A stretch of DNA of 14,722 nt from an uncultured Aeromicrobium sp. Lineage in GTDB: Bacteria > Actinomycetota > Actinomycetes > Propionibacteriales > Nocardioidaceae. The notes beneath the pieces are model-generated. The model had not been told where the DNA came from. It searched no databases and was given only the letters and a program-made list of their open reading frames with translations. Made by a program: the position numbers and the translations under genes. Positions 1 through 7,576 of the stretch are shown piece after piece (position 1 is the first letter of the stretch; each line of letters begins with the position of its first letter). The stretch spans positions 1 to 14,722 of the forward strand of contig NZ_CAMJVP010000061.1 in assembly GCF_946221465.1 (NCBI RefSeq), in the 5' to 3' direction.

Positions 1-482
1 AGCTCGCCGACGCCGACGTGGAGGTCTCGGCCACCTACCTGACCGAACCGCCGAACTTCGACGGCTTCAACGATCCGCAGCGCGGCGCCGAGTCGGCCAA
101 CGGCATGTACGACTCCGGGGTCGACATCATCTTCGCCGCCGCGGGCGGCTCGGGTCAGGGCGTCTTCGAATCGGCGAGCAAGGCCGGCAAGCGCGCCATC
201 GGTGTCGACAACGACCAGTACGCCTCGGTCGAGCCCCCGCTCAACGAGGTCATCATCACCTCGATGCTCAAGAAGGTCGACGTCGGCGTCCACGGATTCA
301 TCACCAGCGTCGACGATGGCAGTGTCGCCGCGGGGACGAGGGTGTTCGACCTGGCGGCCGACGGGGTCGGCTACTCGACCTCCGGTGACCAGCTCTCCGC
401 CGACACCATCGCCAAGCTCGACGAGCTCGCGGCGCAGATCAAGGACGGCTCTCTCGAGGTGCCGACCACGCCCGCGTCGTGA
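1..482 (+). CDS. BMP-family nucleoside ABC transporter substrate-binding protein, 3' part only
   Basis: This is the C-terminal part, about 160 residues, of a basic membrane protein (BMP/Med, PF02608) substrate-binding lipoprotein. The reading frame is open from base 3, so the start, signal peptide and lipobox lie outside the window. Family-typical segments are FNDPQRGAESANGMYDSGVD, then IIFAAAGGSGQGVFESA and AIGVDNDQYA, which form the second lobe and part of the ligand cleft. Characterised BMP proteins (for example Treponema PnrA) bind purine nucleosides, and the importers they serve carry nucleosides. The stop TGA overlaps the next gene's GTG start by 4 bases, and ATPase plus two permease genes follow in the standard order for this importer class. 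The family is clear; the exact ligand cannot be read from this fragment. Confidence 0.93.
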   Translation, partial: LADADVEVSATYLTEPPNFDGFNDPQRGAESANGMYDSGVDIIFAAAGGSGQGVFESASKAGKRAIGVDNDQYASVEPPLNEVIITSMLKKVDVGVHGFITSVDDGSVAAGTRVFDLAADGVGYSTSGDQLSADTIAKLDELAAQIKDGSLEVPTTPAS

Positions 483-1999
483 ACGGGTCGGGCATCGCGG
501 TCGCACTGGACCGCATCACCAAGACGTACCCCGGCGTCATCGCCAATGCCGATGTCAGCCTCTCGGTCCGCCGGGGCACCGTCCACGCCGTCGTGGGTGA
601 GAACGGTGCGGGGAAGTCCACCTTGATGCGCATCCTGTACGGCGCGACGAAGCCCGACGCCGGGACGATCCGCGTCGCCGGCGAACCGATCGTCTTCGGT
701 TCGCCGGCCGACGCGATCGGCGCCGGCATCGCCATGGTGTTCCAGCACTTCAAGCTCGCCGAGAACCTCTCGGTGCTCGACAACGTGATCCTGGGCGCCG
801 AACCGATGCGGGGCCGCCGGCCCGGCATCGACCGCGACCTGGCCCGGACCCGCATCCTCGACCTGGCCGAGCAGTACGGACTTCCCGTCGATCCGGACGC
901 GATGGTGCGCGACCTCGGCGTCGGTGTGCGCCAGCGGGTCGAACTGGTCAAGGCGCTCTATCGCGGTGCCACGACCCTGATCCTCGACGAGCCGACGGCG
1001 CTGCTGACCGTGCAGGAGGCCGCCGACCTGATGCGCCAGTTGCGCGACCTGTGCCGGCAAGGGCTCACCGTGATCTTCATCTCGCACCACCTCGACGAGG
1101 TGCTGGCCGTCAGTGACCACGTCACGGTGATGCGGTCCGGCCGGGTCGTGGCCGATACCGAACCGGGGGAGATGACCGCCTCGGAGCTGGCCGTCCTGAT
1201 GGTGGGATCGTCGCCGGCCGAACTCCCTCGGCGTCAGCCGCGCGGCAGGACCGAGCCGGTGCTGGCGATGCGCGGCGTCCAGGCCACCGGGCTCAGCGGC
1301 ACCCGACTCACCGGGGTCGACCTGCAGGTCGGGGCCGGTGAGATCGTCGGTGTCGCCGGTGTCGAGGGGAACGGCCAGGACGAGTTGGTCGACGCGGTGC
1401 TCGGAGTGCTGGACCTCAGTGCGGGACGGGTCGAGCTGGCCGGAACGGACCTGGCAGGCGTGTCGACCGCCGAACGCAGGCGACGCGGGATCGGCTGCAT
1501 CCCCCAGGACCGCCAGCGCGAGGCGCTGGTGCTCGACCGGCCGCTGTGGCAGTCCCAGCTGCTGGGCCATGGGCACGACCCCCGGATGACCCGCGGTCAG
1601 TTCGTCAAGGTCGCCCGCGTCCGAGAGCTGGCCGCCAGCGTCGTCGCTGCCTCCGACGTGCGCACGCCCTCGGTCGACACGCCCGCCTCGGCGCTGTCGG
1701 GAGGCAACCAGCAGAAGTTCATCGTCGGTCGCGAGGTGGAGGCCGAACCCGAGCTGATGCTCGCCGCCCAGCCCACCCGCGGAGTCGACGTCCACGCCCA
1801 GCGTCAGATCTGGTCGCGGCTGATCGAGGCCGCCGAGGCGGGGATGGCGATGCTCGTGATCAGCGCCGACCTGGACGAGCTGATCACCCTGTCGGACCGC
1901 ATCGTGGTGCTGGTGCGGGGAGCCGTCGCTGCCGAGTTCGACGGTGCCACCGCGACGCGCGAGTCGATCGGTGAGGCGATGCTCGGGGGGATCGCGTGA
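479..1999 (+). CDS. Nucleoside-type ABC importer ATPase with two ATP-binding domains
   Basis: The 506-residue protein is a tandem ABC ATPase of the type paired with BMP/nucleoside and ribose importers (YufO/NupO/RnsB-like). The N-terminal domain has a canonical Walker A, GENGAGKST at 40-48, a signature-like LGVGVRQR near 146-153, and Walker B LILDEPT at 167-173. The C-terminal domain has a degenerate Walker A, GVEGNGQ at 294-300, with Gln where the Lys should be. It keeps a canonical LSGGNQQK at 406-413, followed by LAAQPTRGVD instead of a DE-containing Walker B. This asymmetry is normal in the family, so only one composite site is expected to hydrolyse ATP. The GTG start at 479 sits in a GTGA overlap with the upstream stop, so the two genes are probably translationally coupled. 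It should energise the permeases encoded next. Confidence 0.95.
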   Translation: MNGSGIAVALDRITKTYPGVIANADVSLSVRRGTVHAVVGENGAGKSTLMRILYGATKPDAGTIRVAGEPIVFGSPADAIGAGIAMVFQHFKLAENLSVLDNVILGAEPMRGRRPGIDRDLARTRILDLAEQYGLPVDPDAMVRDLGVGVRQRVELVKALYRGATTLILDEPTALLTVQEAADLMRQLRDLCRQGLTVIFISHHLDEVLAVSDHVTVMRSGRVVADTEPGEMTASELAVLMVGSSPAELPRRQPRGRTEPVLAMRGVQATGLSGTRLTGVDLQVGAGEIVGVAGVEGNGQDELVDAVLGVLDLSAGRVELAGTDLAGVSTAERRRRGIGCIPQDRQREALVLDRPLWQSQLLGHGHDPRMTRGQFVKVARVRELAASVVAASDVRTPSVDTPASALSGGNQQKFIVGREVEAEPELMLAAQPTRGVDVHAQRQIWSRLIEAAEAGMAMLVISADLDELITLSDRIVVLVRGAVAAEFDGATATRESIGEAMLGGIA

Positions 2000-3135
2000 T
2001 CGAGATGCTCAAGCGGGCCGTGTCGCCGCCCAAGATCGGCTCTGTCGCACTGCACCTGGCCGCCGCGGGACTCGCCCTGGCGATCGCCCTGGCCGCCTTC
2101 GCCCTGATCCTCCTCGGCTACGGCAAATCGCCCACCGACGTGATGAGCGTGGTGAGCGAGTACGCGATGACACCCGAGGGCTGGGTGGCGATCGTCAACA
2201 AGGCCACCACCTACTACCTGTCCGGCCTGGCCGCCGCGATCGGGTTCAAGATGTACCTGTTCAACATCGGCATCGACGGCCAGTACCGGCTGGGCGTCTT
2301 CGTCGCGGCCGTCGTCGGCGCGGCGGTCAGTCTTCCGGCCGTGGCCCACATCGCCTTGATGATCGTGGTGGCGATGGCCGTCGCCGGTGCCTACGCCGCG
2401 ATCGCCGCCTACCTGCGTGCCCAGCGCGGCGTGTCCGAGGTGATCAGCACGATCATGCTGAACGCGATCGCCACCGGACTGATCTCCTGGCTGATCAGCG
2501 AGAAGCGATTCGGGGCGCCGGACGCCGGCTCCAACAACATCCAGACCGCGCTGATCCCCGAGAGCGGTTGGATGCCCTCGATCCACATACCGGGCGCCGG
2601 CGACGTCTACGGATTCGTCGTGATCGCCACGATCGTCGGTGCCGTCTACTGGTTCGTCACCGAACGCACCCGCTTCGGGTTCGACCTGATCGCGTCGGGC
2701 GAGTCGCCGCGGGCCGCGCTGCTCGGCGGCACGAACCCGCGCCGGATGATCATGGCCACGCTGATCGCCTCGGGGCTGATCGCCGGTCTGGCCGGTCTGC
2801 CCGAACTGCTCGGATCGTCGCATCGCTACGGCATCAGCTTCCCGGCCGGCCTGGCCTGGACCGGGCTGTCGGTGGCGATCATCGGCCGGAACCACCCGCT
2901 CGGAGTGGCGGCCGGCGCCGTGCTGTGGGCGTTCCTGGAACGCTGCGCCCTGCCTCTGGACCTGATCGGGATTCCCAAAGAGGTCGTCTCGATCGTCCAG
3001 GCCATCGTCGTGCTGTCGGTGATGGTCGCCTACGAGCTCGTGCATCGCGTGACGGCCACCCGTCAGCGCCGGATCGCAGTCCGCTTCGCCCAGTCCCAGA
3101 GCACGACTCCCGACCCCATCCAGGAGAAGGTATGA
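1996..3135 (+). CDS. Nucleoside-type ABC importer permease 1
   Basis: The protein has 379 residues and is highly hydrophobic, with roughly eight or more membrane segments. It matches the BPD_transp_2 permease family (PF02653; YufP/NupP/BmpC-like). Family hallmarks include EVISTIMLNAIATGLISWL from residue 148 and the cytoplasmic coupling segment GESPRAALLGGTNPRR from residue 235, followed by the helix LIASGLIAGLAGLPELLG. The GTG start overlaps the ATPase stop in a GTGA junction, and the 3' end overlaps the second permease in an ATGA junction. It should form a heterodimeric channel with that second permease, fed by the BMP protein. Substrate class (nucleoside) is inferred from the gene set rather than from residues in this permease. 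Confidence 0.95.
   Translation: MIEMLKRAVSPPKIGSVALHLAAAGLALAIALAAFALILLGYGKSPTDVMSVVSEYAMTPEGWVAIVNKATTYYLSGLAAAIGFKMYLFNIGIDGQYRLGVFVAAVVGAAVSLPAVAHIALMIVVAMAVAGAYAAIAAYLRAQRGVSEVISTIMLNAIATGLISWLISEKRFGAPDAGSNNIQTALIPESGWMPSIHIPGAGDVYGFVVIATIVGAVYWFVTERTRFGFDLIASGESPRAALLGGTNPRRMIMATLIASGLIAGLAGLPELLGSSHRYGISFPAGLAWTGLSVAIIGRNHPLGVAAGAVLWAFLERCALPLDLIGIPKEVVSIVQAIVVLSVMVAYELVHRVTATRQRRIAVRFAQSQSTTPDPIQEKV
3122..3130 (+). promoter_or_regulatory. Ribosome binding site for permease 2
   Basis: AGGAGAAGG lies 1 base before the ATG at 3132, with its AGGAG core 5 bases away. This strong Shine-Dalgarno sequence decides the start, because the same frame stays open upstream as far as 1944, through the preceding gene. 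Confidence 0.75.
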
Positions 3136-4355
3136 GCACCCTCACGGCGCGTCCGTCAGTCCGTCGCACCTGGTGGTACTGGCTGATCCTGTTGCTCATG
3201 GCCCTGCCACTGGCCGCCCAGGTGACCGACAGCCCCGATCTGACGTCCGAGGGGCTGGCGGGTGCCACCCTGCGATTCGCCGTGCCCATCCTGCTGGCCG
3301 GGCTGGGCGGACTGTGGGCCGAGCGCAGCGGGACCCTCAACATCGGCCTCGACGGCATGATGATGATGGGCGCCTGGAGCGCAGCGTGGGCGGGTCTGCA
3401 GTGGGGTCCGTGGGCGGCGCTGGCCGCGGGGCTGCTCGGCGGGATGATCTGTGGGTTGTTCCAGGCCTTGGTCACTCTCGTCTGGGGCGTCGACCAGGCC
3501 ATCGCCGGCATCGTGATCAACATGGCGGCGATCGGCATCGTGCGCTTCCTGTCCTCGGTCACCTTCGCCACGATGGAGGGTGGCAGCATCAGCCAGTCGC
3601 CTCGGCTGACCCAGCTTCCCCTGGTCTCGATGCCGGGTGCCGAGACCGTGCTCCGGCCGATCGCCGACACCGGGATCTGGTGGCTGTCCGATGCCGCGAG
3701 CATCGTGCTGGGCGTGTTCACCGACGTCTCGCTCGGCACGATCCTGGCCCTGCTGCTGGTGCCCGTGACGTGGTGGCTGCTCACCCACAGTCGCTTCGGG
3801 CTGCGGGTCCGCGCGTGCGGGGAGAATCCTGCCGCGGCCGACTCACTGGGCGTCTCGCCGTATCGGATCCGGACCGCCGCGCAGGCGATCTCGGGTGCGC
3901 TGGCCGGTCTCGGCGGTGCCTACCTGGTGATCGCCGCGTCGTCGCTGTACCGCGAGGGCCAGGTCGCCGGGCGCGGGTTCATCGGTCTGGCGACGGTCGT
4001 GTTCGGCAACTGGAATCCGTTCGGCGTGTTCGGCGGCAGCATGCTGTTCGGTGCGACCGACGCCCTGCGTACGCGTGGCGAGGAATCGGTGATGGCCCTG
4101 TTCATCGTGGCTGCGGTCATCCTGGCCGTGCGGGGAGTGCTGCAGTGGCGTCGCGGTGACCTCCGCCTGGCGATCTGGTCGGGCGCCTTCGGAGCCGGTG
4201 CGCTGGTGTGGTTCGTCCTCGGCCCGCAGATCCCCTCGGAGTTGTTGAGTGTCGCTCCCTACCTGACGACGCTCGTCGTCCTCGTCCTGGCGCAGCAGAA
4301 TCTGCGTCCGCCGGCTGCGGTCGGCCAACCGTATCGAAGAACGGAAGAACGATGA
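3132..4355 (+). CDS. Nucleoside-type ABC importer permease 2
   Basis: The 407-residue membrane protein is the second permease of the importer (BPD_transp_2; YufQ/NupQ/BmpD-like). Recognisable segments are ERSGTLNIGLDGMMMMGAW around 63-81, matching the family's NIGxxGMM motif, and the coupling loop GENPAAADSLGVSPYR from 230. The next helix is rich in Gly and Ala. The start is placed at 3132 because it has a strong ribosome binding site and an ATGA overlap with permease 1. The upstream in-frame extension is Arg/Pro/Asp-rich and looks like noise. The C-terminal tail includes hydrophobic stretches near 340-385 that go somewhat beyond the core fold. The 3' end again overlaps the next gene by 4 bases, so the catabolic genes appear to be co-translated with the transporter. 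Confidence 0.94.
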   Translation: MSTLTARPSVRRTWWYWLILLLMALPLAAQVTDSPDLTSEGLAGATLRFAVPILLAGLGGLWAERSGTLNIGLDGMMMMGAWSAAWAGLQWGPWAALAAGLLGGMICGLFQALVTLVWGVDQAIAGIVINMAAIGIVRFLSSVTFATMEGGSISQSPRLTQLPLVSMPGAETVLRPIADTGIWWLSDAASIVLGVFTDVSLGTILALLLVPVTWWLLTHSRFGLRVRACGENPAAADSLGVSPYRIRTAAQAISGALAGLGGAYLVIAASSLYREGQVAGRGFIGLATVVFGNWNPFGVFGGSMLFGATDALRTRGEESVMALFIVAAVILAVRGVLQWRRGDLRLAIWSGAFGAGALVWFVLGPQIPSELLSVAPYLTTLVVLVLAQQNLRPPAAVGQPYRRTEER

Positions 4356-5371
4356 ATGCTCCCGACGACCTGTCCCTGAACGCCGCGGTGAGCGCGGCCT
4401 GGGGGGCACCCGTCCTCGGTTCGTGCGCTGTCGCCAGCGGGCTGTGCCGCGATGTCACGATCGACCTGGCCGCACTGGCGCGGGTGGCCGACTGGATGTG
4501 CCATGAGGTGTTCGCCCCGATCGACGGCGAGACGCCGGACGACCCGGAACGCCCGGGCCTGGCCACCCGGGCCGAGCAGATCGACTTCACGATGGTCACG
4601 GTCGCCATCAACTTCGCCTACACCGACTTCGAGACCGGCGTGCCCTGGTCGATCGAGTCCGGCGGACGGGAGCTGGTCGACGCCGACGGCATGTTCGCCC
4701 GGTTCGAGCAGGCCCACGCCGCCGGTGTGCCGGTGCTGGACGGCCACTGGCTGGCCGAGCTGACCGTCGAGCAGCTGTCCGAGGTGCTGCACGGTCCGCG
4801 CCGGATCCCGATGCTCGCCGAGCGGGTTGAAGTCCTGCGGGGGATCGGGGCGCGGCTCGCCGAGGCCTACGACGGCAGCTTCACCCGGTTCGTCGAATCG
4901 TGTGCTCCCGCGGCCTACGCCGACGGGCAGGGCCTGCTCGAGCGCTTGCCGGTGGAGTTCCCCCACTTCGCCGACACCGCGACCTTCCGCGGTCTGCCGG
5001 TCGCGTTCCACAAGCTCGCCCAGTTGGGCGTCTGGACGCTGCACCGACTCGGGCTGGTGCGGCTGTCCGATCTGGACACGCTGGCGATCTTCCCCGACTA
5101 CATCGTGCCGGCGGCGCTGCGGGCGATGGGCGTGCTGGTCTACTCCGACCGCCTGGCCGCGCTCGTCGACTCCCGTCACCTGATCGAAGCCGGGTCCGAG
5201 GACGAGGTCCAGATCCGGATCCAGTCGGTGACGGCCTGTGGCCTGCTCACCGAAGCGCTCACGGAGCGCCGCGCCGACACCCTGGTGAACCCGCAACTGG
5301 ACTTCCGGCTCTGGTCGGCGTTCCACGACAGGATCCAGCCACACCACCTGACCATCACCACGAGGTACTGA
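4352..5371 (+). CDS. Qng1/DUF2419-family queuosine-salvage N-glycosidase homologue
   Basis: The 339-residue protein matches the queuosine 5'-phosphate N-glycosylase family (DUF2419; human QNG1/C9orf64), which releases queuine from queuosine 5'-monophosphate. Shared blocks with the human protein, compared from memory, are an INFAYTDFETG segment (NFSFW in human), FPHFADTATFRG (203-214; FPSYRDVTLFEG), VAFHKLAQ with K221, AIFPDYIVP with D249 (MFADYRLP) and QLDFRLW with D317 (LLDYYLW). The C-terminal PHHLTITTRY resembles human PFHRIRCIYY. The K221 and D249 pair corresponds to the human active-site region as I recall it. An Asp just after human LDYYLW is Ser322 here, so ligand contacts may differ. 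Start 4352 has an ATGA overlap and a GGAAG ribosome site; the frame extends upstream to 4208 but that part overlaps permease 2. Placement directly after a nucleoside importer suggests an imported nucleoside, perhaps a 7-deazapurine, as substrate. Confidence 0.88.
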   Translation: MNAPDDLSLNAAVSAAWGAPVLGSCAVASGLCRDVTIDLAALARVADWMCHEVFAPIDGETPDDPERPGLATRAEQIDFTMVTVAINFAYTDFETGVPWSIESGGRELVDADGMFARFEQAHAAGVPVLDGHWLAELTVEQLSEVLHGPRRIPMLAERVEVLRGIGARLAEAYDGSFTRFVESCAPAAYADGQGLLERLPVEFPHFADTATFRGLPVAFHKLAQLGVWTLHRLGLVRLSDLDTLAIFPDYIVPAALRAMGVLVYSDRLAALVDSRHLIEAGSEDEVQIRIQSVTACGLLTEALTERRADTLVNPQLDFRLWSAFHDRIQPHHLTITTRY

Positions 5372-5374
5372 CCG

Positions 5375-6448
5375 ATGCGACACCCCCGCGAACACCACCT
5401 GCGCCGGCCGGAGCCGCTGCCCGGACCGGTCCCGCTGATCCTCGACGTCGATACCGGCATCGACGACACCCTGGCGCTGGTCTACGCCGCCACCGACCCG
5501 CGTGCTGACCTGGTGGCGGTCACCACCGTGGCCGGCAACGTGGAGCTCGACCAGGTCACCGCGAACACCGCCACGGCGCTGGCGCTGGCCGGAGCCGGTC
5601 ACGTCGAGGTCGCGGTCGGTGCGGCCGGTCCGATCGCCCGGCCGTTGCAGACCACCCCGGACACGCACGGCCCTCACGGGATCGGCTACGCCGCCGCAGA
5701 CCCGGCCCAGACCGTCTCGGATCGGACGACGATCGAGGTCATCGTCGAGACCGCCCGGAGCCGCCCGGGTGAGGTCACCCTGGTGACGCTGGGCCCGCTG
5801 ACCAATCTGGCCGCCGCCGTGCTGGCCGAGCCACGGCTGCCGGCCCTGCTGCGAGAGGTGTTCGTCATGGGAGGAACCTTCGCGCAGGCGGGCAACGTCA
5901 CCCCGCGGGTCGAGTGGAACATCCACGTCGATCCGGAGGCGGCCAAGGTCGTGTTCCACCAGTGGAGCATGGCGGCCGGGCCGCAGGTCGCGGCGATCAC
6001 GATGATGGGACTCGACGTCACCGAGACCTCCACGATCGACGCGAGACAGCTCGCCGAGCTGGCCGCTGCCGCCGGTCATCCGGGGGCCGGTGCCGACGCC
6101 GGCGACCGGGAGATCATGACCACCCCGTTCGGTCATCCGCTGCTCGACCACCTCCGCGACGCCCTGCGGTTCTACTTCGAGTTCCACGACCTGGCTGACG
6201 GGTTCTACGGCGCTCATGTGCATGACCCGTTCGTGGTCGGCGCGGCCCTCGACCCGAGCCTGATCACCTGCCGCGCCACGGTCGTCGACGTCGAACTGGC
6301 CGGTCGCCACACGACCGGAGAGACCGTCGCGGACTGGCGTGGCCACCTCGACCAGGGGGTCAACGCCAACGTCGCGATCACCGGCGACGGGCCACGATTC
6401 GGTGCGCACCTGCGGGCGACCATCGCCGACTGGGCGGGGCGGCACTGA
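5375..6448 (+). CDS. Inosine-uridine-preferring-type nucleoside hydrolase
   Basis: The 357-residue protein belongs to the IU_nuc_hydro family (PF01156), which hydrolyses the N-glycosidic bond of ribonucleosides to base plus ribose using a bound calcium ion. The diagnostic calcium-binding motif DVDTGIDD is at 24-31. Other conserved parts are TTVAGN, TLGPLTNLAAA and GNVTPRVEWNIHVDPEA with N174, E180 and N182, which are ribose contacts in the family. The HVHDPF motif with H283 and D284 supplies the catalytic His and a calcium ligand. About 20 extra residues precede the core, so the mature start could be slightly internal. ATG 5375 lies 3 bases after the previous stop with GAGG at 5362-5365. It is the second glycosidase in the operon, unrelated in fold to the Qng1-like protein. 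Base specificity cannot be read from the sequence. Confidence 0.95.
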   Translation: MRHPREHHLRRPEPLPGPVPLILDVDTGIDDTLALVYAATDPRADLVAVTTVAGNVELDQVTANTATALALAGAGHVEVAVGAAGPIARPLQTTPDTHGPHGIGYAAADPAQTVSDRTTIEVIVETARSRPGEVTLVTLGPLTNLAAAVLAEPRLPALLREVFVMGGTFAQAGNVTPRVEWNIHVDPEAAKVVFHQWSMAAGPQVAAITMMGLDVTETSTIDARQLAELAAAAGHPGAGADAGDREIMTTPFGHPLLDHLRDALRFYFEFHDLADGFYGAHVHDPFVVGAALDPSLITCRATVVDVELAGRHTTGETVADWRGHLDQGVNANVAITGDGPRFGAHLRATIADWAGRH

Positions 6449-7569
6449 TGGCGCGGCGGACCGGGTGGGTCGTGCACGAGTCGTTCTTCTGGCACGACAC
6501 CGGTACCGGTGCCGGCCCGTTGCCCGCTGGTGGCTGGCTCGAGCCGATGGACCACATCGAGAGTCCGGCCCCGAAGCGGCGGATCGCGAACCTGGTCGCG
6601 GTGTCCGGGCTCGGCGCGCGCCTGGTGGCGGTACAGCCGCGCCCGGCGACTCGCGCCGAGCTCGCGTCCGTGCACACGATGCGACACATCGAGGACATCG
6701 AGGCCCAGGCGGCCACGGGTCGAGGTGACGCCGGAGACGGCGGGAGCCCGTTCGGTCGCGATTCGTTCCAGATCGCGGCACTCGGCGCCGGAGCGGCGAT
6801 CGTGGCGGTCGAGCAGGTGTCGGCCGGGCTGGTGGACAACGCCTACGTCCTCAACCGCCCGGCGGGTCACCACGCGCTGAGCGACCACGGCTACGGCTTC
6901 TGCATCTTCAACAATGCCGCCCTGGCGGCACGGGCGGCGCAGCGGCTGGGCCATCGCCGGGTCGTACTCCTCGACTGGGACGTGCACCACGGCAACGGAG
7001 CCGAGGAGATCTTCGCCTCAGACCCGGAGGTGCTGACCATCTCGATCCACCAGGACGGCGCGTTCCCGCCGGGCTCGGGCCCGGTCACCGAGCAGGGGAC
7101 CGGACCGGGATTCGGCGCGAATCTCAACGTGCCCCTGCCGCCCGGGTCGGGGGTGGGCGCCTACGAGGCGGTGATGGAGAGGGTGGTGCGCCCGGCGATC
7201 GACCGGTTCGAGCCCGACTTCATCATCGTGGCCAGCGGACTCGACGCGAACGGCTGGGATCCGCTCGCCCGCCAGATGATGCATTCGGAGGGTTTCCGAT
7301 CGCTGGCCCGGTCGATCCGTGAGGCGGCCGAGCGTTGGTGCGCAGGGCGGCTGGTGATGACCCACGAGGGCGGCTACCAGGCGGCTGTCGTGCCGTTCTG
7401 CGGGCACGCGATCCTGGAGGAGCTCAGTGGGATCGACACCGCGGTGGCCGACCCGTTCCTGGCTGCGATCGAGGCCTATGGCCAGCAGCTGCGGCCCCAC
7501 CAGGACGAGGCGGTGGAGGCCGCCGCCCGTCTCGTGTCCGACGTGCCTACTCCTGGTCGAAGCGCTTGA
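6448..7569 (+). CDS. Class II histone-deacetylase-like zinc amidohydrolase
   Basis: The 373-residue protein belongs to the arginase/deacetylase fold HDAC family (PF00850), close to bacterial class II HDAC-like amidohydrolases and acetylpolyamine deacetylases. The catalytic set is intact. There is a His dyad H141-H142 in PAGHHAL, zinc ligands D178 and H180 in LLDWDVHHGNG, D266 in ASGLDANGWDPL, and the transition-state Tyr Y310 in HEGGYQ. Bacterial members cleave acyl groups from amines. The true substrate here is unknown and need not be a protein. The start codon overlaps the upstream stop by 1 base (TGATG), so it belongs to the transporter and nucleosidase operon and may remove an acyl group from the imported compound or its breakdown product. 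Its 3' end overlaps the convergent membrane-protein gene by 23 bases. Confidence 0.93.
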   Translation: MARRTGWVVHESFFWHDTGTGAGPLPAGGWLEPMDHIESPAPKRRIANLVAVSGLGARLVAVQPRPATRAELASVHTMRHIEDIEAQAATGRGDAGDGGSPFGRDSFQIAALGAGAAIVAVEQVSAGLVDNAYVLNRPAGHHALSDHGYGFCIFNNAALAARAAQRLGHRRVVLLDWDVHHGNGAEEIFASDPEVLTISIHQDGAFPPGSGPVTEQGTGPGFGANLNVPLPPGSGVGAYEAVMERVVRPAIDRFEPDFIIVASGLDANGWDPLARQMMHSEGFRSLARSIREAAERWCAGRLVMTHEGGYQAAVVPFCGHAILEELSGIDTAVADPFLAAIEAYGQQLRPHQDEAVEAAARLVSDVPTPGRSA

Positions 7570-7576
7570 GGTAGGC
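7545..7576. terminator. Possible bidirectional hairpin spanning the two convergent stop codons
   Basis: GCCTAC at 7545-7550 and GTAGGC at 7571-7576 are perfect inverted repeats around a 20-base loop that itself contains the palindrome AAGCGCTT. The structure covers the stop codons of both convergent genes. No T-run follows on either strand, so an intrinsic terminator is not assured. It may be chance in GC-rich coding DNA. Confidence 0.22.

Noticed and set aside
371..1795. A 474-codon minus-strand open frame opposite the ABC ATPase
   Set aside because: It is composed of His/Asp/Gly/Arg-rich repeats with no recognisable domain, and the plus strand carries canonical ABC motifs throughout.
1944..3131. 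Upstream in-frame extension of permease 2 to an ATG at 1944
   Set aside because: The extension is Arg/Pro-rich noise overlapping the ATPase and permease 1 genes. The start at 3132 has a strong ribosome site and gives the expected membrane protein.
4259..6781. An 840-codon open frame on the minus strand
   Set aside because: It lies opposite three well-supported genes, and its product is low-complexity Arg/Gly/Asp/His-rich sequence typical of antisense frames in GC-rich DNA. No family motif was seen.
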